From Opitutia bacterium Tous-C4FEB (GTDB lineage Bacteria; Verrucomicrobiota; Verrucomicrobiia; Opitutales; Opitutaceae), in contig NEVA01000026.1 in NCBI GenBank assembly GCA_002304445.1, positions 1 through 43,509 of the forward strand: a stretch of 43,509 nucleotides of DNA, in the 5' to 3' direction. The notes beneath the pieces are model-generated. The model was not told the origin of the DNA, did not search any database, and saw only the letters and a list, made by a program, of their open reading frames with translations. The position numbers and the translations under genes were made by a program. This document shows, piece by piece, positions 1 through 9,044 of the stretch; the first letter of the stretch is position 1, and the number at the start of each line of letters is the position of its first letter.

Positions 1-457
1 ACGCCAGATCCCGGACCGGCCGGCCGCGCGATCCGGCCATGTCGCCGATCGTCCATTCCGCGACGGTGGTCCAGATGTTAGCCGGCACCCCGGCATCGGC
101 CAGAAGCAGCCGGCGCCAATCGTTGCGTTTCTTTTCCCACGCCGCCTGCTCGGCGGCGGCGTCCGGGTCGGAAAACTGACGGGGCGAATTCACCGCTACG
201 CCGATGATTTCCCATTTGCGCGCATCGGTCGGGAACTGCTCGTAGAACTTCTCCGCCAGCCGGCTCGACTCGTCGTGTTGTTTCATCTGCAACCGCGACG
301 TCTCCTGCACATCTGCAAGCCGCGGCACCTGGGTATAACGCACGGCGCGGAAACGCTGATAAGCCTCGTCGGCGGCGGGCGACGACGCCGGCGTTTCAGC
401 CGCCAAAACGCACGCGGCCGTGGCGACGAGGATCTGAAAGCAGAAAGCCGTTTTCAT
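1..457 (-). CDS. Secreted protein, partial (N-terminal 152 codons)
   Basis: An open frame runs from ATG (455-457) off the left edge of the window with no stop, so the C-terminal part is missing. It opens with a Sec-type signal peptide (MKTAFCFQILVATAACVLAA, then ETPA). The mature part is charged and helical-looking, and includes KFYEQFPTDARKWEIIG, as in the N-terminal regions that precede a thioredoxin fold in TlpA-like proteins. It starts 27 bp after the stop of the upstream TlpA-like gene on the same strand and is probably the last visible gene of the operon led by the TonB receptor. A TlpA-like domain beyond the edge is plausible from the neighbours but not visible. Function is otherwise unknown. 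Confidence 0.7.
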   Translation of the reverse strand, partial: MKTAFCFQILVATAACVLAAETPASSPAADEAYQRFRAVRYTQVPRLADVQETSRLQMKQHDESSRLAEKFYEQFPTDARKWEIIGVAVNSPRQFSDPDAAAEQAAWEKKRNDWRRLLLADAGVPANIWTTVAEWTIGDMAGSRGRPVRDLA

Positions 458-484
458 CGCGGGGGATTGGGGTGGGGACCGGGG

Positions 485-1555
485 TCAGAGTTTGAGCAGG
501 CGTTTGATTTCGGCCTCGAGCTTTTCGGCCGTGGGGTTGACCGCGACGATCTTGCCGTCCGGCCCGGCGAGGAGCACGTGCGGGATGGGCTGCACCCCGT
601 AGCGCACCGCATACTCGGTGGCGTGGGCTTTGCCGTCGAAAAACTGCGGCCAAGGGATTTCGAGTTTGGCGACGAGTTTTTCCAACGCAGGGCGCGCGTT
701 GGCGTTGTCGACCGAGATATTCACGATCTCGAGGCCTTGGTCGTGATAGCGCGCATACAGGGTCTTGAGCTTCGGAATCGCCTCGATGCAGGGCACACAC
801 CACGTGGCCCAGAAATCCACAATGACGACCTTGCCTCGCCACTGCGCGGTATCGACTTCGCGGCCGTCGAGAGCGGTAAACTTCAGCTCGAGCGGGCGCT
901 CGAACGCGAGCAGCACGCGGCGGCGCTTTTCTCCAAGTTCCCGCACGCGGGCATTGGGACTGGCCTCCAACCGGGCGACGAGCGCCGGCAGGGCGGCGGG
1001 CTGCTGGGCCTCGAGCGCCGAGACCAGTCGCGAAAAATACACGAAGGCGCCGCTGCCCCCGGGAAAACGCGCGGCCAGCTCCTCGATGGGCGGCACGAGA
1101 CGCTCGGCCCAATCGGCCGGCAAGGTGCCGTTGGTGAACGGCAACACGAGCGCGCTGACCTTTCGACCGGCAAAGAGCTCACGCAACGACTCGGGCGCAT
1201 CCGATGAGGCCTCGACTGCAGTTTCCAACGCTGCCGTGCGTTCGTCCCAAAGTTTTTTCGCGGCGGCATCGTCGGCAAAACGCGGAACCGAGCGCAGAAG
1301 CGCATCCCAAGCGGTCCAACGCCGGGGGTCCGCCGGATGCGATTCATACAACGCCCAAGCGAGGGCGGCCGTTTCCCGCCACTGGGCTTCCCGGCCGGAC
1401 GCCGATGTTGCAGGAGCCGACGCACGCTGCGCGAGTTCACTCCAACGCGGAACGTCGCCCGCCGCAGCTCCCGGAGCCTGCCCGAACGCGGCGGCGATGG
1501 CCCAACCGAAGACGATACCGAGGCGAAGGGAGAAGATTCGGATGAAGGGCGGCAT
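485..1555 (-). CDS. Secreted TlpA-like thioredoxin-fold protein
   Basis: This 356-residue protein has an N-terminal signal peptide (hydrophobic to about residue 25, ending near AAAFGQAPG). A roughly 200-residue helical region of unknown function follows, then a C-terminal TlpA/AhpC-TSA thioredoxin domain from about residue 225. The redox motif WCVPC (Cys253 and Cys256) follows the strand GKVVIVDFWAT, and the cis-proline lies in PIPH near residue 325. Members of this family are periplasmic disulfide reductases or thiol-redox partners. It lies 25 bp downstream of another TlpA-like gene and 27 bp upstream of a third secreted protein, so co-transcription is likely. The substrate is unknown. The start at 1553-1555 gives a complete signal peptide. 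Confidence 0.88.
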   Translation of the reverse strand: MPPFIRIFSLRLGIVFGWAIAAAFGQAPGAAAGDVPRWSELAQRASAPATSASGREAQWRETAALAWALYESHPADPRRWTAWDALLRSVPRFADDAAAKKLWDERTAALETAVEASSDAPESLRELFAGRKVSALVLPFTNGTLPADWAERLVPPIEELAARFPGGSGAFVYFSRLVSALEAQQPAALPALVARLEASPNARVRELGEKRRRVLLAFERPLELKFTALDGREVDTAQWRGKVVIVDFWATWCVPCIEAIPKLKTLYARYHDQGLEIVNISVDNANARPALEKLVAKLEIPWPQFFDGKAHATEYAVRYGVQPIPHVLLAGPDGKIVAVNPTAEKLEAEIKRLLKL

Positions 1556-1580
1556 GGCGGGCGATTCTCCGCGAACCGGC

Positions 1581-2840
1581 TCAGGGCAGATGTTTCGCGA
1601 GCAGATCGGTGAGGACTTGGCCGCGCGCTTCGCGCGAAAGCACTTTGCCGTCGGCGCCGATCAAAATGCAGGTCGGGTAGGCGTTCACGTGCACCACATC
1701 GATCGCGACGCGCTCGATGCTCTCCTGCGTGGCTTGCACCCATTTGTGCCCGGCTTTGGCGATGAAGGCGCGGGCTTTTTCGGTGACGGTGGAGTATTCG
1801 GCGGCGGTCAACCGGCCCGCGGTGCGCTCCATGTTCATGCCGATGACTTCAAATCCCTTTGGTCCGTATTGGGCATAGAGCGGATCCAGGTGTTTCATTT
1901 CCTCGATGCACGGGCCGCACCAGGTGCCCCAAAAATCCAGCAGGACAACCTTGCCGCGAAAATCGGAGAGTTTGTGTCGGCCGCCGTTGAAGTCGGTGAA
2001 GGCGAAGTCGGGAAACTCCTGACCGGGGGCGGCATCGAAGCGCGTGTAGTCGGACGCCGGGCGTTCCTCGACCACGATTTCGCCGGTCTTCATGTCCACC
2101 GACTTCACTGCGAGGTAGCGCGAGCCGGAGCGAAAGACCGGAATCTTGCCCGCAGCGTTTACCGCCTCGCCGATCGCCGGCTCAAACTCGCCGTTGAAAT
2201 TCGCATCCATCGACCCGCGCTGGTTGGCGGGATCCACCACGCTGTCTGCCGGCTTGGGCGCGAACATCACGCGCAGAGTCCGGCCTTCCACGTCGACGGA
2301 GCCGGCGAAGAGGATGTTAAAGTTGTAAACGAGCGACGTGACCGTCGTCGCGGTCGCCGGTGGCGGGGCCGGCGCGTCGGCCGCAGCGGGCCCGCGGCGC
2401 ATCGGTTCCGCCGACCATTCGAAACGGATCGGAAATTCCCGGTAGATGCCGTTGTCCCAAGGGAGCGTGAGGCTCACCGACTTCGAATCGGCGGCGAACG
2501 GCCAGCGTTCCCCGGTACCGAACTTTCCGTCGCCGTCGCGGTCGAGCCAGAGGGTTTTGTCGCCACCGATGCCGGCATACACGGCCATGAGGAACTTCTT
2601 GCCCTTGATCGTCAGCGGACGGCTCAACGCCCAAACGCGATCATCCGGACCGGGCACCGTCGGCAGCGCGGCGATGACCTCGGCGGGAGCGGGCACAACC
2701 GCCGAGAGCGCCCGCGTGCCCGGTTCGACGGCGGGATTCAACTTCCCCCGAAACTCGGCGGCGGCGAGCGGCGGCAACACCCAGCCGGCAACGGCCGCGA
2801 GCCCGACGAAACCCAAGGCACGGTAAGATGAAGGGATCAT
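1581..2840 (-). CDS. Secreted TlpA-like protein with EF-hand-like loop
   Basis: This 419-residue protein has a signal peptide (to about residue 28, PLAAAEF), a roughly 250-residue N-terminal region and a C-terminal TlpA-type thioredoxin domain. The redox motif WCGPC has Cys308 and Cys311, and the cis-Pro lies in NAYPT. The N-terminal region contains a textbook 12-residue EF-hand-like loop, DRDGDGKFGTGE (residues 100-111), and a weaker one, DANFNGEFE (212-220), which suggest calcium-stabilised folds. It starts 18 bp after the stop of the TonB-dependent receptor, so the two are almost certainly co-transcribed. A role as periplasmic thiol reductase or redox partner of the imported substrate is inference. 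Confidence 0.9.
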   Translation of the reverse strand: MIPSSYRALGFVGLAAVAGWVLPPLAAAEFRGKLNPAVEPGTRALSAVVPAPAEVIAALPTVPGPDDRVWALSRPLTIKGKKFLMAVYAGIGGDKTLWLDRDGDGKFGTGERWPFAADSKSVSLTLPWDNGIYREFPIRFEWSAEPMRRGPAAADAPAPPPATATTVTSLVYNFNILFAGSVDVEGRTLRVMFAPKPADSVVDPANQRGSMDANFNGEFEPAIGEAVNAAGKIPVFRSGSRYLAVKSVDMKTGEIVVEERPASDYTRFDAAPGQEFPDFAFTDFNGGRHKLSDFRGKVVLLDFWGTWCGPCIEEMKHLDPLYAQYGPKGFEVIGMNMERTAGRLTAAEYSTVTEKARAFIAKAGHKWVQATQESIERVAIDVVHVNAYPTCILIGADGKVLSREARGQVLTDLLAKHLP

Positions 2841-2858
2841 CGGGACAGCGGGCGTGGC

Positions 2859-5651
2859 TTAGAACTGCTTGCGCAGGGTGAGCGAATAGCGCGCCTGCCG
2901 CGGATCGGTCACACCGAAGCCAGCGTTGCCCTGACGGTGCGGGGGCTCGCGGTCGAAGACGTTGTTCACGGTGACGGCGAGCTTGGTGTTCTCGAGCAGG
3001 CGTTCCCGCCAAGGACGCGAGGACTTGCCCAAGGCCTCAAGCCGCTGGGCCGCACGCCAGCCGAAATCATACGAAAACTGGGCGTTCCATTCGATCACGC
3101 TGCCAAACAGCGTGAGCGTGCGCGCGGCGCTGGTCCAAGAATTCTCCTGGTAGAACCCGCTGACACCGGCGCCGTAGGCACCCTTGTTCCAGTAAGTCTG
3201 CCAGGTAATCCGCGTCGGCCGAATATGCAGGGAAGGAGCCGGCGGCGCCCCTGGAAGCCGGTAGGCATTCCAAAGCCGGTATTCGGTGGCCGAGAGGCGG
3301 GCGACAAAATTGCCCAGCCGGCGCGTGGCGCGCTGATAGTTAAGTTGATAGTCAAAGGTCTCGACCTCGAGGCGCGAGATGTTGGTGGAGCGGGTATCAA
3401 TCCCGGTCACGCGACCGGGCTGGGTGCCAGCAGTCTCACGGATTAGACGCTCGGGGAAAAGATCCGCCCACTCCTGCAAGGTGGAGAGCGACGCGATCTG
3501 ATCCTTGTAATTTAATTTTCCTGCATCGACCGAGATCGAGAGGCCCTTTAAAGCGGCAAAAGGAAATTCAAAGACGACGCCCAAGCTGTCGGAAATCGCC
3601 CGCTCGGGTTTGAGATCGAGATTACCACCGATGCGGGTGGCGATGGTGCCTGACACCAGTTCGTTGCGCTGCCGATCAAAGAATCCGGCGGTGTTGCCAT
3701 TGGTGCTGGCGGTAACAGGCCGGTAGAGGGCCTGGATGCCAGGAGCACGGAAGGAGTGATTGCGGGTGGCGCGAAACAACAGCCATTTGACGGGGCGGAG
3801 TTGCGCCCCATAGCGCGGGCTGTAATCGCCGCCGGCATCCGAGTAGTGATCGTAACGGATCGCCGCGGTCAGATCCAACCGGTGCAGCAAAGGTAAGCGG
3901 TGGGTCGGCGCCACCACCGGAACCCGGGTTTCGGCATAGCCGGCATCTAGCGTGCGCTCAAACGCACCCAACAAACTGAGATTGATCCTCGGATCGTCCG
4001 GAATCGATTGGGAGGTCTTGATGTTTTCCGTGGTGCGTTCCGCCCCGGCGGCGATGCGAATCGGGCCCGCCGGCAGTTCAAACCACGGCAACGCCCCGTC
4101 CGTGGTCGCGGACCAAACCGCGACGTCGGTGCGGTCGCTCGCATTGCCGGGGCGCAGCATCGAGCGCAACGTGTTGAGGTCGTTGGGTTGACTCGTACGG
4201 CTGTCGTAAAAGAGGACGAGTCGCTGCGCCGCGATCAACGGATCGGAGACGGCCGTATTCAACACCGGATCGAACGCGTTCTCGTTGCGCAGGCCCGAGC
4301 GGTTCCAGTTCAGGCTCAAATCATAGCGCCAATCGGCCCAATACTTGCCCGCCACTCCGGCGTTGAAATTCAAATTGGAGTTGGTCGTGAACTTCTCACC
4401 CTGGAGGTTTTGCGGCAGCTCCCAAAAGGTTTTGTTGAGCCGCACTTGGACGCCGAAGGGATTGCCCGGATAGTTCGCCGGGACGAGAATTGAATTACGA
4501 TAGTTGACCGGCATACCCTCGATATGCGTGCGCGTCTCGTTGTAACCGCCGTTGAGGTAGAGTTGGACATTCGGCCGCAAATCGTAGGTGCCGCGAAACC
4601 CAATGGTGCGGGTAAACTGGGGCGAAATGAGGTTCACGTATTTCGCGCGGTCTCCGGTTTCGGCGGAAACCGTCGTCGGCGTGTAAGCGGAGGCCGGCAA
4701 CGTCGCCGAGCCAGTCGCTCCGGTGGGAATGACGGCGTATTGGCTGGGACTGGAGAGTCCCGGCAAGTTGCCCGTGACCGCCTGCACCACGCCCGCGCCC
4801 GTCGCGAAACCCCCGGCACCGTAACTCGAAAACGTCGAGGTGCCGCCGAGCGTGCGCCAGTCGTCCGTCGCCGCATAGGGGCGGTCGACGGCGGCGAAGG
4901 CGTTTCGCTTCTGATAGGTCGCGGTAATCGTCAGAGAGAGCGGGCCGCGGGTGATGCCGTGGGTCAGCGCGAGATTGCTGACCGCCGTGTCGGAATCGAA
5001 GGTGTTCTCGTAGGACAAAGCCGCCTCGGTGCCGGAGTAGTTTCTCCGCAGGATAATGTTGATCACGCCGGCGAGCGCGTCGGAGCCATAAATGGCCGAA
5101 GCGCCGTCGGTGAGGATTTCGACCCGCTCGATCGATGCCACCGGGATGCCAGTGAGATCGTAGCCGTCGCTACCACGGATGTTGCCGGAGCGGGCGACGC
5201 GGCGGCCATTGACGAGGATGAGCGTGCTCGCGGCCCCGAGGCCGCGGAGATTCACGTTGGTGCGTTGGGTGAGCACGCTGGCGGTCGAACCGTCGGAAAC
5301 CGTGGACTGCCCCTGCGCCTGACCGCCAAAGCCGATACCGTCGTAAGAGCCTTGGGAAAACGCCTGCGGAATGAGACGGGAAATCTCGCCCATGTTGGTG
5401 AGACCGGTCTGCTCGATCTCTTGCCGGCTGAAGCTGATGACGGGGCTGAAATCCGCCTCGCCGAGTAGCCCGCGGATGCGGGAGCCCGTGACTTCGACGG
5501 CGTCGATGGCCACGGCGCCCTCTTTTTTCTCCGCCGGCTTGGCCGCCGCCGGATTCGGTACGGTGACGGGAGTCTGGGCGAGGGCGACTACGCTGCCCAT
5601 CGATAGGACCATCGCGATCGCCCGCGAAGCTGAAATGAGAGAAGTTTTCAT
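2859..5651 (-). CDS. TonB-dependent outer-membrane receptor
   Basis: This 930-residue protein is an outer-membrane transporter energised by TonB. A signal peptide (MKTSLISASR to VVALAQT) is followed by a TonB-box-like segment (VEVTGSRIRG, residues 52-61). The plug domain spans about 60-200 and contains NLRGLG, LILVNGRRV, RVEILTDGASAIYGSDA and GVINIIL. A long beta-barrel follows and ends in aromatic Phe (LTLRKQF). A longer in-frame start exists at 5699, but the internal ATG at 5649-5651 begins a normal signal peptide and is preferred. It lacks the N-terminal carboxypeptidase-regulatory domain found in the second receptor of this window. It heads a run with two or three thioredoxin-fold secreted proteins. 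The ligand cannot be read from the sequence. Confidence 0.92.
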   Translation of the reverse strand: MKTSLISASRAIAMVLSMGSVVALAQTPVTVPNPAAAKPAEKKEGAVAIDAVEVTGSRIRGLLGEADFSPVISFSRQEIEQTGLTNMGEISRLIPQAFSQGSYDGIGFGGQAQGQSTVSDGSTASVLTQRTNVNLRGLGAASTLILVNGRRVARSGNIRGSDGYDLTGIPVASIERVEILTDGASAIYGSDALAGVINIILRRNYSGTEAALSYENTFDSDTAVSNLALTHGITRGPLSLTITATYQKRNAFAAVDRPYAATDDWRTLGGTSTFSSYGAGGFATGAGVVQAVTGNLPGLSSPSQYAVIPTGATGSATLPASAYTPTTVSAETGDRAKYVNLISPQFTRTIGFRGTYDLRPNVQLYLNGGYNETRTHIEGMPVNYRNSILVPANYPGNPFGVQVRLNKTFWELPQNLQGEKFTTNSNLNFNAGVAGKYWADWRYDLSLNWNRSGLRNENAFDPVLNTAVSDPLIAAQRLVLFYDSRTSQPNDLNTLRSMLRPGNASDRTDVAVWSATTDGALPWFELPAGPIRIAAGAERTTENIKTSQSIPDDPRINLSLLGAFERTLDAGYAETRVPVVAPTHRLPLLHRLDLTAAIRYDHYSDAGGDYSPRYGAQLRPVKWLLFRATRNHSFRAPGIQALYRPVTASTNGNTAGFFDRQRNELVSGTIATRIGGNLDLKPERAISDSLGVVFEFPFAALKGLSISVDAGKLNYKDQIASLSTLQEWADLFPERLIRETAGTQPGRVTGIDTRSTNISRLEVETFDYQLNYQRATRRLGNFVARLSATEYRLWNAYRLPGAPPAPSLHIRPTRITWQTYWNKGAYGAGVSGFYQENSWTSAARTLTLFGSVIEWNAQFSYDFGWRAAQRLEALGKSSRPWRERLLENTKLAVTVNNVFDREPPHRQGNAGFGVTDPRQARYSLTLRKQF

Positions 5652-6070
5652 GAGTAAAAAGAGCGAAGAAATGGCGTGACACAGCAGAAACCGGCCCAAG
5701 AGACGATTCGCGTGCTAGGATAAAAATGATAATTTAACCGTCCTCCGACCGCCCGGCGGGCCAGAAACCCCCGCCTCAACGAGCTTGTTGGCGCCTTTCG
5801 GGGCGGAAGAAAGCAAAGGCATTCGACTCGGTAAAGCAAGTTCTTTGCCGATCTTCCGCTCCGTCCGCCGTCCCGGCGCTTCCAGATCCAGCTGTCTGTG
5901 ACTCCGGCCGGTCCGCCTCGGCTCGGAGCTGGGCGACGTGGGGTCGGGGTTGTTCGGGAGGACAGGCGCCCTGGCCAGAAAATAGCGGCCGCGAGGCGCG
6001 CAAGGGGATTGTCGCGCCCCGTTTTTTCAACGTGCGCCCTCCCCTCCTCTCCCGCACAACTGCCGACCCG
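5652..6070. other. Intergenic region between divergent genes
   Basis: This 419-bp stretch separates the minus-strand TonB receptor from the plus-strand DMT transporter and must hold promoters in both directions. An AT-rich patch at about 5717-5738 (TAGGATAAAAATGATAATTT) stands out from the GC-rich surroundings and is the best candidate for the receptor promoter. I could not place a convincing -35/-10 pair. The open frames here have unconvincing composition and no recognisable protein. I see no RNA gene. Confidence 0.4.
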
Positions 6071-6925
6071 ATGAATTTACCCGACCACCGCCGCGCCGTC
6101 GGCCAGCTGATCGCCGCCGCGTTTTGCTGGAGCCTCGGCGGTCTGCTCATCAAGGCCGTCGCTTGGCCGCCCCTCGCCGTCGCCGGCGGCCGCGGCCTGA
6201 TCGCCGCCTTGTTCCTCATCGCCCTTTGCCGTGGGCTGAAGTTTCACTTCTCGCGTCCACAGGTCCTGGGCGCGATCGCCTACGCGGCCTGCACGGTCAC
6301 GTTCTGCGTCGCGACCAAGCTCACGACCGCCGCCAACGCCATCCTCCTCCAATACACCGCACCGGTCTGGATCGCCCTCTTCGGCGCGTGGCTGCTCGGC
6401 GAGCGCACCACCAGCGGCGACTGGTTTACGATCGTCGCCGTGCTGGGCGGGATGGGCCTGTTCTTCGCCGACAACCTCGCGCTCACCGGCCATCTGGGCA
6501 ACGCCCTCGCGATTCTCAGCGGGGTTTGTTTTGCCGGCATGACGATCGCGCTCCGCCGCCAAAAGGACGGTTCGCCGGTCGAGTCGATCATCTTGGGCAA
6601 CCTCCTCGCGTTCGTCATCGGCCTGCCGTGGATCATCGATGCGCCCGCCTTGCCGCCCGCCAGCTGGGGCGCACTGCTGCTGCTCGGCTCCGTGCAACTC
6701 GGTTTCTCTTACTGGCTCTATGCGCGCGCCATCCGCCACGTCACGGCCCTCGAGGCCGTCTTGATTCCGGTCATCGAGCCGTTGCTCAACCCGTTCTGGG
6801 TGCTGCTCGCCCTCGGCGAACGCCCCAGTCTGCAAGCCCTGATCGGCGGGGCCATCGTACTCACCGCGATCACCGTGCGCGGCGTTCTCGCCCTCCGCGC
6901 TCGCCAAATGGGCGCAACTTCCTGA
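6071..6925 (+). CDS. EamA/DMT-family transporter
   Basis: This 284-residue inner-membrane protein has about ten hydrophobic segments arranged as two EamA repeats. Typical family pieces are visible: an N-terminal AAFCWSLGGLLIKA helix, TAANAILLQYTAPVW in the first repeat, and ALEAVLIPVIEPLLNPFWV in the second. The family exports small metabolites or amino acids; the substrate is not predictable. A longer start at 6032 would add 13 residues of non-membrane sequence. The ATG at 6071 (MNLPDHRRAVG) is preferred because it fits the usual short cytoplasmic tail. Only about 20 bp separate it from the following hydrolase gene, so the two may be co-transcribed. Confidence 0.88.
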   Translation: MNLPDHRRAVGQLIAAAFCWSLGGLLIKAVAWPPLAVAGGRGLIAALFLIALCRGLKFHFSRPQVLGAIAYAACTVTFCVATKLTTAANAILLQYTAPVWIALFGAWLLGERTTSGDWFTIVAVLGGMGLFFADNLALTGHLGNALAILSGVCFAGMTIALRRQKDGSPVESIILGNLLAFVIGLPWIIDAPALPPASWGALLLLGSVQLGFSYWLYARAIRHVTALEAVLIPVIEPLLNPFWVLLALGERPSLQALIGGAIVLTAITVRGVLALRARQMGATS

Positions 6926-6947
6926 CGCCCGCGCGGTCTCGGCCTTG

Positions 6948-7670
6948 GTGTTTACCCGTTTCCTCGCCTTCATTTTCGTCCTCATGCCCGCCGCCGCTTT
7001 CGCCGAAAAGGAAACCGTCGTCCTCCTGCACGGAATCGGCGTCAACGGCTGGACGATGGCGCGCCTCGGGTCCGCCCTCGCCCGCGACGGCTACCGCGTC
7101 GTCAATCTCTCCTATCCTTCCCGCACCGTGCCGCTCGAAACCCTCGCCGGCGACTGGTTGCCCACGCAGCTCGCCGCGCACCGCACCGCCGCCGCGCCGC
7201 GCCTGCACTTCGTCACGCACTCGATGGGCGGCATTTTGGTGCGCACGTGGCTCGGCGAACAGCGCCGTGCGGGCACGTCCTTCCCGGCCAATCTCGGCCG
7301 CGTCGTGATGCTGGCCCCGCCCAACGCCGGCAGTGAAGCCGCCGACCGTCTCGGCCGCGTCTGGCTGTTCCGCACCGTGCTCGGCCCGAATCTGGCGCGA
7401 CTCGGCACCGCGCCGGACCATCTCCCGAAATCCCTCGGCCCGTGGCCCGCCGCCGCCGAACTCGGCATCATCACGGGGAACCGCTCGGTGAACCCGTTGG
7501 CTTCCGTCTGGGTGCCCAAGCCCAACGACGGTCCCGTCAGCGTCACGGCGACCCACCTCGCCGGCGAGCGCGCCCACCGGGTCCTCCCCGTTTCGCACAC
7601 CGGCATTCTTTTCCGCGCCGCCACCGCCCGCGCAGTAAGCACCTTTCTTCGCTTCGGCCGTTTTGATTGA
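6948..7670 (+). CDS. Secreted alpha/beta hydrolase (lipase-like)
   Basis: This protein of about 240 residues has a signal peptide (FTRFLAFIFVLMPAAAFA, cleavage before EKE) and an alpha/beta hydrolase fold. The oxyanion-hole strand VVLLHGIG is followed by the nucleophile elbow THSMGG (Ser92). A DG motif in PNDGPVSV probably supplies the acid, and VSHTGIL (about His217) the catalytic His. The layout matches bacterial triacylglycerol lipase/esterase-like proteins of the periplasm. There is no ATG near the start. TTG at 6945 or GTG at 6948 are the options and both give the same signal peptide; GTG is chosen. Its 3' end faces the second DMT transporter. The substrate is unknown. Confidence 0.82.
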   Translation: MFTRFLAFIFVLMPAAAFAEKETVVLLHGIGVNGWTMARLGSALARDGYRVVNLSYPSRTVPLETLAGDWLPTQLAAHRTAAAPRLHFVTHSMGGILVRTWLGEQRRAGTSFPANLGRVVMLAPPNAGSEAADRLGRVWLFRTVLGPNLARLGTAPDHLPKSLGPWPAAAELGIITGNRSVNPLASVWVPKPNDGPVSVTATHLAGERAHRVLPVSHTGILFRAATARAVSTFLRFGRFD

Positions 7671-7740
7671 ACCGCGGGATCGGCACCGCCGGCGGACCGG
7701 CCCAACTCCAGTCACCGTCTTTTGACCGCAACGTTTCCCC

Positions 7741-8715
7741 TCACCCCTTCCCCGCCGGCTTTAGCTGGATCAAAATGTTCGCCGCCGTGATCAACCCGCC
7801 GCCTACGAGCAACGTCCATGTCGCCAGTTCGTTGGGATAGTTGATCAACGCCCAAGCGGAAAAAACCGCTGGCAAAAACAGCGCCGCCAGCGAACCAAAG
7901 ATCGGTTCCACGCAGTAAATCAACCCGGCCTCCGTCGCCGTGATCTTGGGCTGCCACGCGTTCATCAGCCCGAACGCACCGAGCGTGCACACCACGGTGA
8001 GCGTGACGGTAAAGCCCAACCACGCCGGCGAAGTCCACGGCACGATCAACGCCGCCACACTCGGCGCCGTCGCTCCCGCCAACACGGCAAACACCAGCGC
8101 CTCCGTCGCGAACATCACCAGCGTGAGTTCAAACGCGCGGTTCGCCGCAAATTCCTTTTTTTCCAGCCAAAGGATTTGCCCCATGAAAAACACCGAGGCC
8201 AGCAACGTCTCCCATTCGCCCCGCCCGAGATGCAGTTCCCGCCAGTCAAAACGTCCGAGGATCGCCACGCCCGCGAGTACCAGCGCACAGCTCAGCCACA
8301 CGCGACCGCCGGGATTCCGCCGCGCCCGCACCGCCACGTAAACCGGGATCAAGATCGCATAAAACTGCGTGAGAAACGCGGAGGTCGACGCCGACGTGAA
8401 TTGCAGCGCGTCGTTTTGCAGCAGCATCCCCGCCGACGCGAAGAGCCCGATCACAAGCCCTTGCTTAAGCTCGCCGCGCGTCACCCCGCGCCACGCGAGC
8501 GGCTTCAACACCAAGAGCACGAGCAACGCCAAAAAAAAGCGCGGCGCAACCGTGTAGATCGCCGAAAACCACGTGCCCGCCTCCGGGATGATCCGCTCGT
8601 GCAGGAGCAGGACTGATTTGATCAGCGGAAAGCTCAGCCCCCAGCAAAGATTCGCAACGAGCAGCATGAGCAGCGCCTGCGTGCGTTGCGGGTGGGGACG
8701 TGAAATAGACGACAT
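7741..8715 (-). CDS. EamA/DMT-family transporter
   Basis: This 324-residue integral membrane protein has ten predicted helices and two EamA repeats. Characteristic pieces are the first helix LLVANLCWGLSFPLIKS, TSASTSAFLTQFYAILIPV in repeat one, and TEAGLIYCVEPIFGSLAA in repeat two. It is not a close copy of the DMT protein at 6071-6925, which is shorter and differs in sequence. The ATG at 8713-8715 gives a normal short hydrophilic N-terminus. It is convergent with the lipase-like gene, 70 bp away. The substrate is unknown; members export or import small metabolites. Confidence 0.88.
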   Translation of the reverse strand: MSSISRPHPQRTQALLMLLVANLCWGLSFPLIKSVLLLHERIIPEAGTWFSAIYTVAPRFFLALLVLLVLKPLAWRGVTRGELKQGLVIGLFASAGMLLQNDALQFTSASTSAFLTQFYAILIPVYVAVRARRNPGGRVWLSCALVLAGVAILGRFDWRELHLGRGEWETLLASVFFMGQILWLEKKEFAANRAFELTLVMFATEALVFAVLAGATAPSVAALIVPWTSPAWLGFTVTLTVVCTLGAFGLMNAWQPKITATEAGLIYCVEPIFGSLAALFLPAVFSAWALINYPNELATWTLLVGGGLITAANILIQLKPAGKG

Positions 8716-9044
8716 GACGCGGGGGAAAGCAGGCGACCGTGCCCCAAGCCCCGGACCCCGCCAAGCGAATAGGCCGGCACGAATAAATCCGCGCGAGCAC
8801 CTTGGGCAGCCGGACCTAACGAAACTGGCACGGCGGGCAATTGCGCGGCACGGGCGGCCTCGTTACCTTGCCCACTACGGGCAGGCTGCTCGGCATCGGC
8901 TCTGCATTACCCGATTAACCCCAGCCCAAGTCAGAGATTTATTCGGCGAAAGCGTCCTCGGCGCGTCGTAATCGCCACCGCATCACGCTTCACCGCTTTA
9001 CTCCCCATCTCTCTCCGCCAGCGTTCCGCAAACCCCTGTTGTCC
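8716..9044. other. Intergenic region between divergent genes
   Basis: This 329-bp stretch lies upstream of both the DMT transporter (minus) and the unknown anchored protein (plus), so promoters for both should lie here. I found no plausible small gene, no tRNA and no clear sigma-70 hexamer pair. The short repeats it holds (for example GCCCACTACGGGC near 8871) are too weak to call. Confidence 0.35.

Noticed and set aside
275-2831. Long plus-strand open frames opposite the TlpA-like genes
   Set aside because: They are antisense shadows produced by high GC. They are Arg/Ala-rich with no family resemblance, while the minus strand encodes clear thioredoxin domains.
5776-6219. A 147-codon minus-strand frame in the receptor-DMT intergenic region
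   Set aside because: It overlaps the start of the DMT gene and has a Pro/Arg/Gln-rich composition with no recognisable motif or signal.
7688-7701. A short GCCGG/CCGGC hairpin between the lipase-like gene and the DMT gene as a terminator
   Set aside because: A 5-bp GC stem is common at this composition, and there is no T-run directly after it on either strand.
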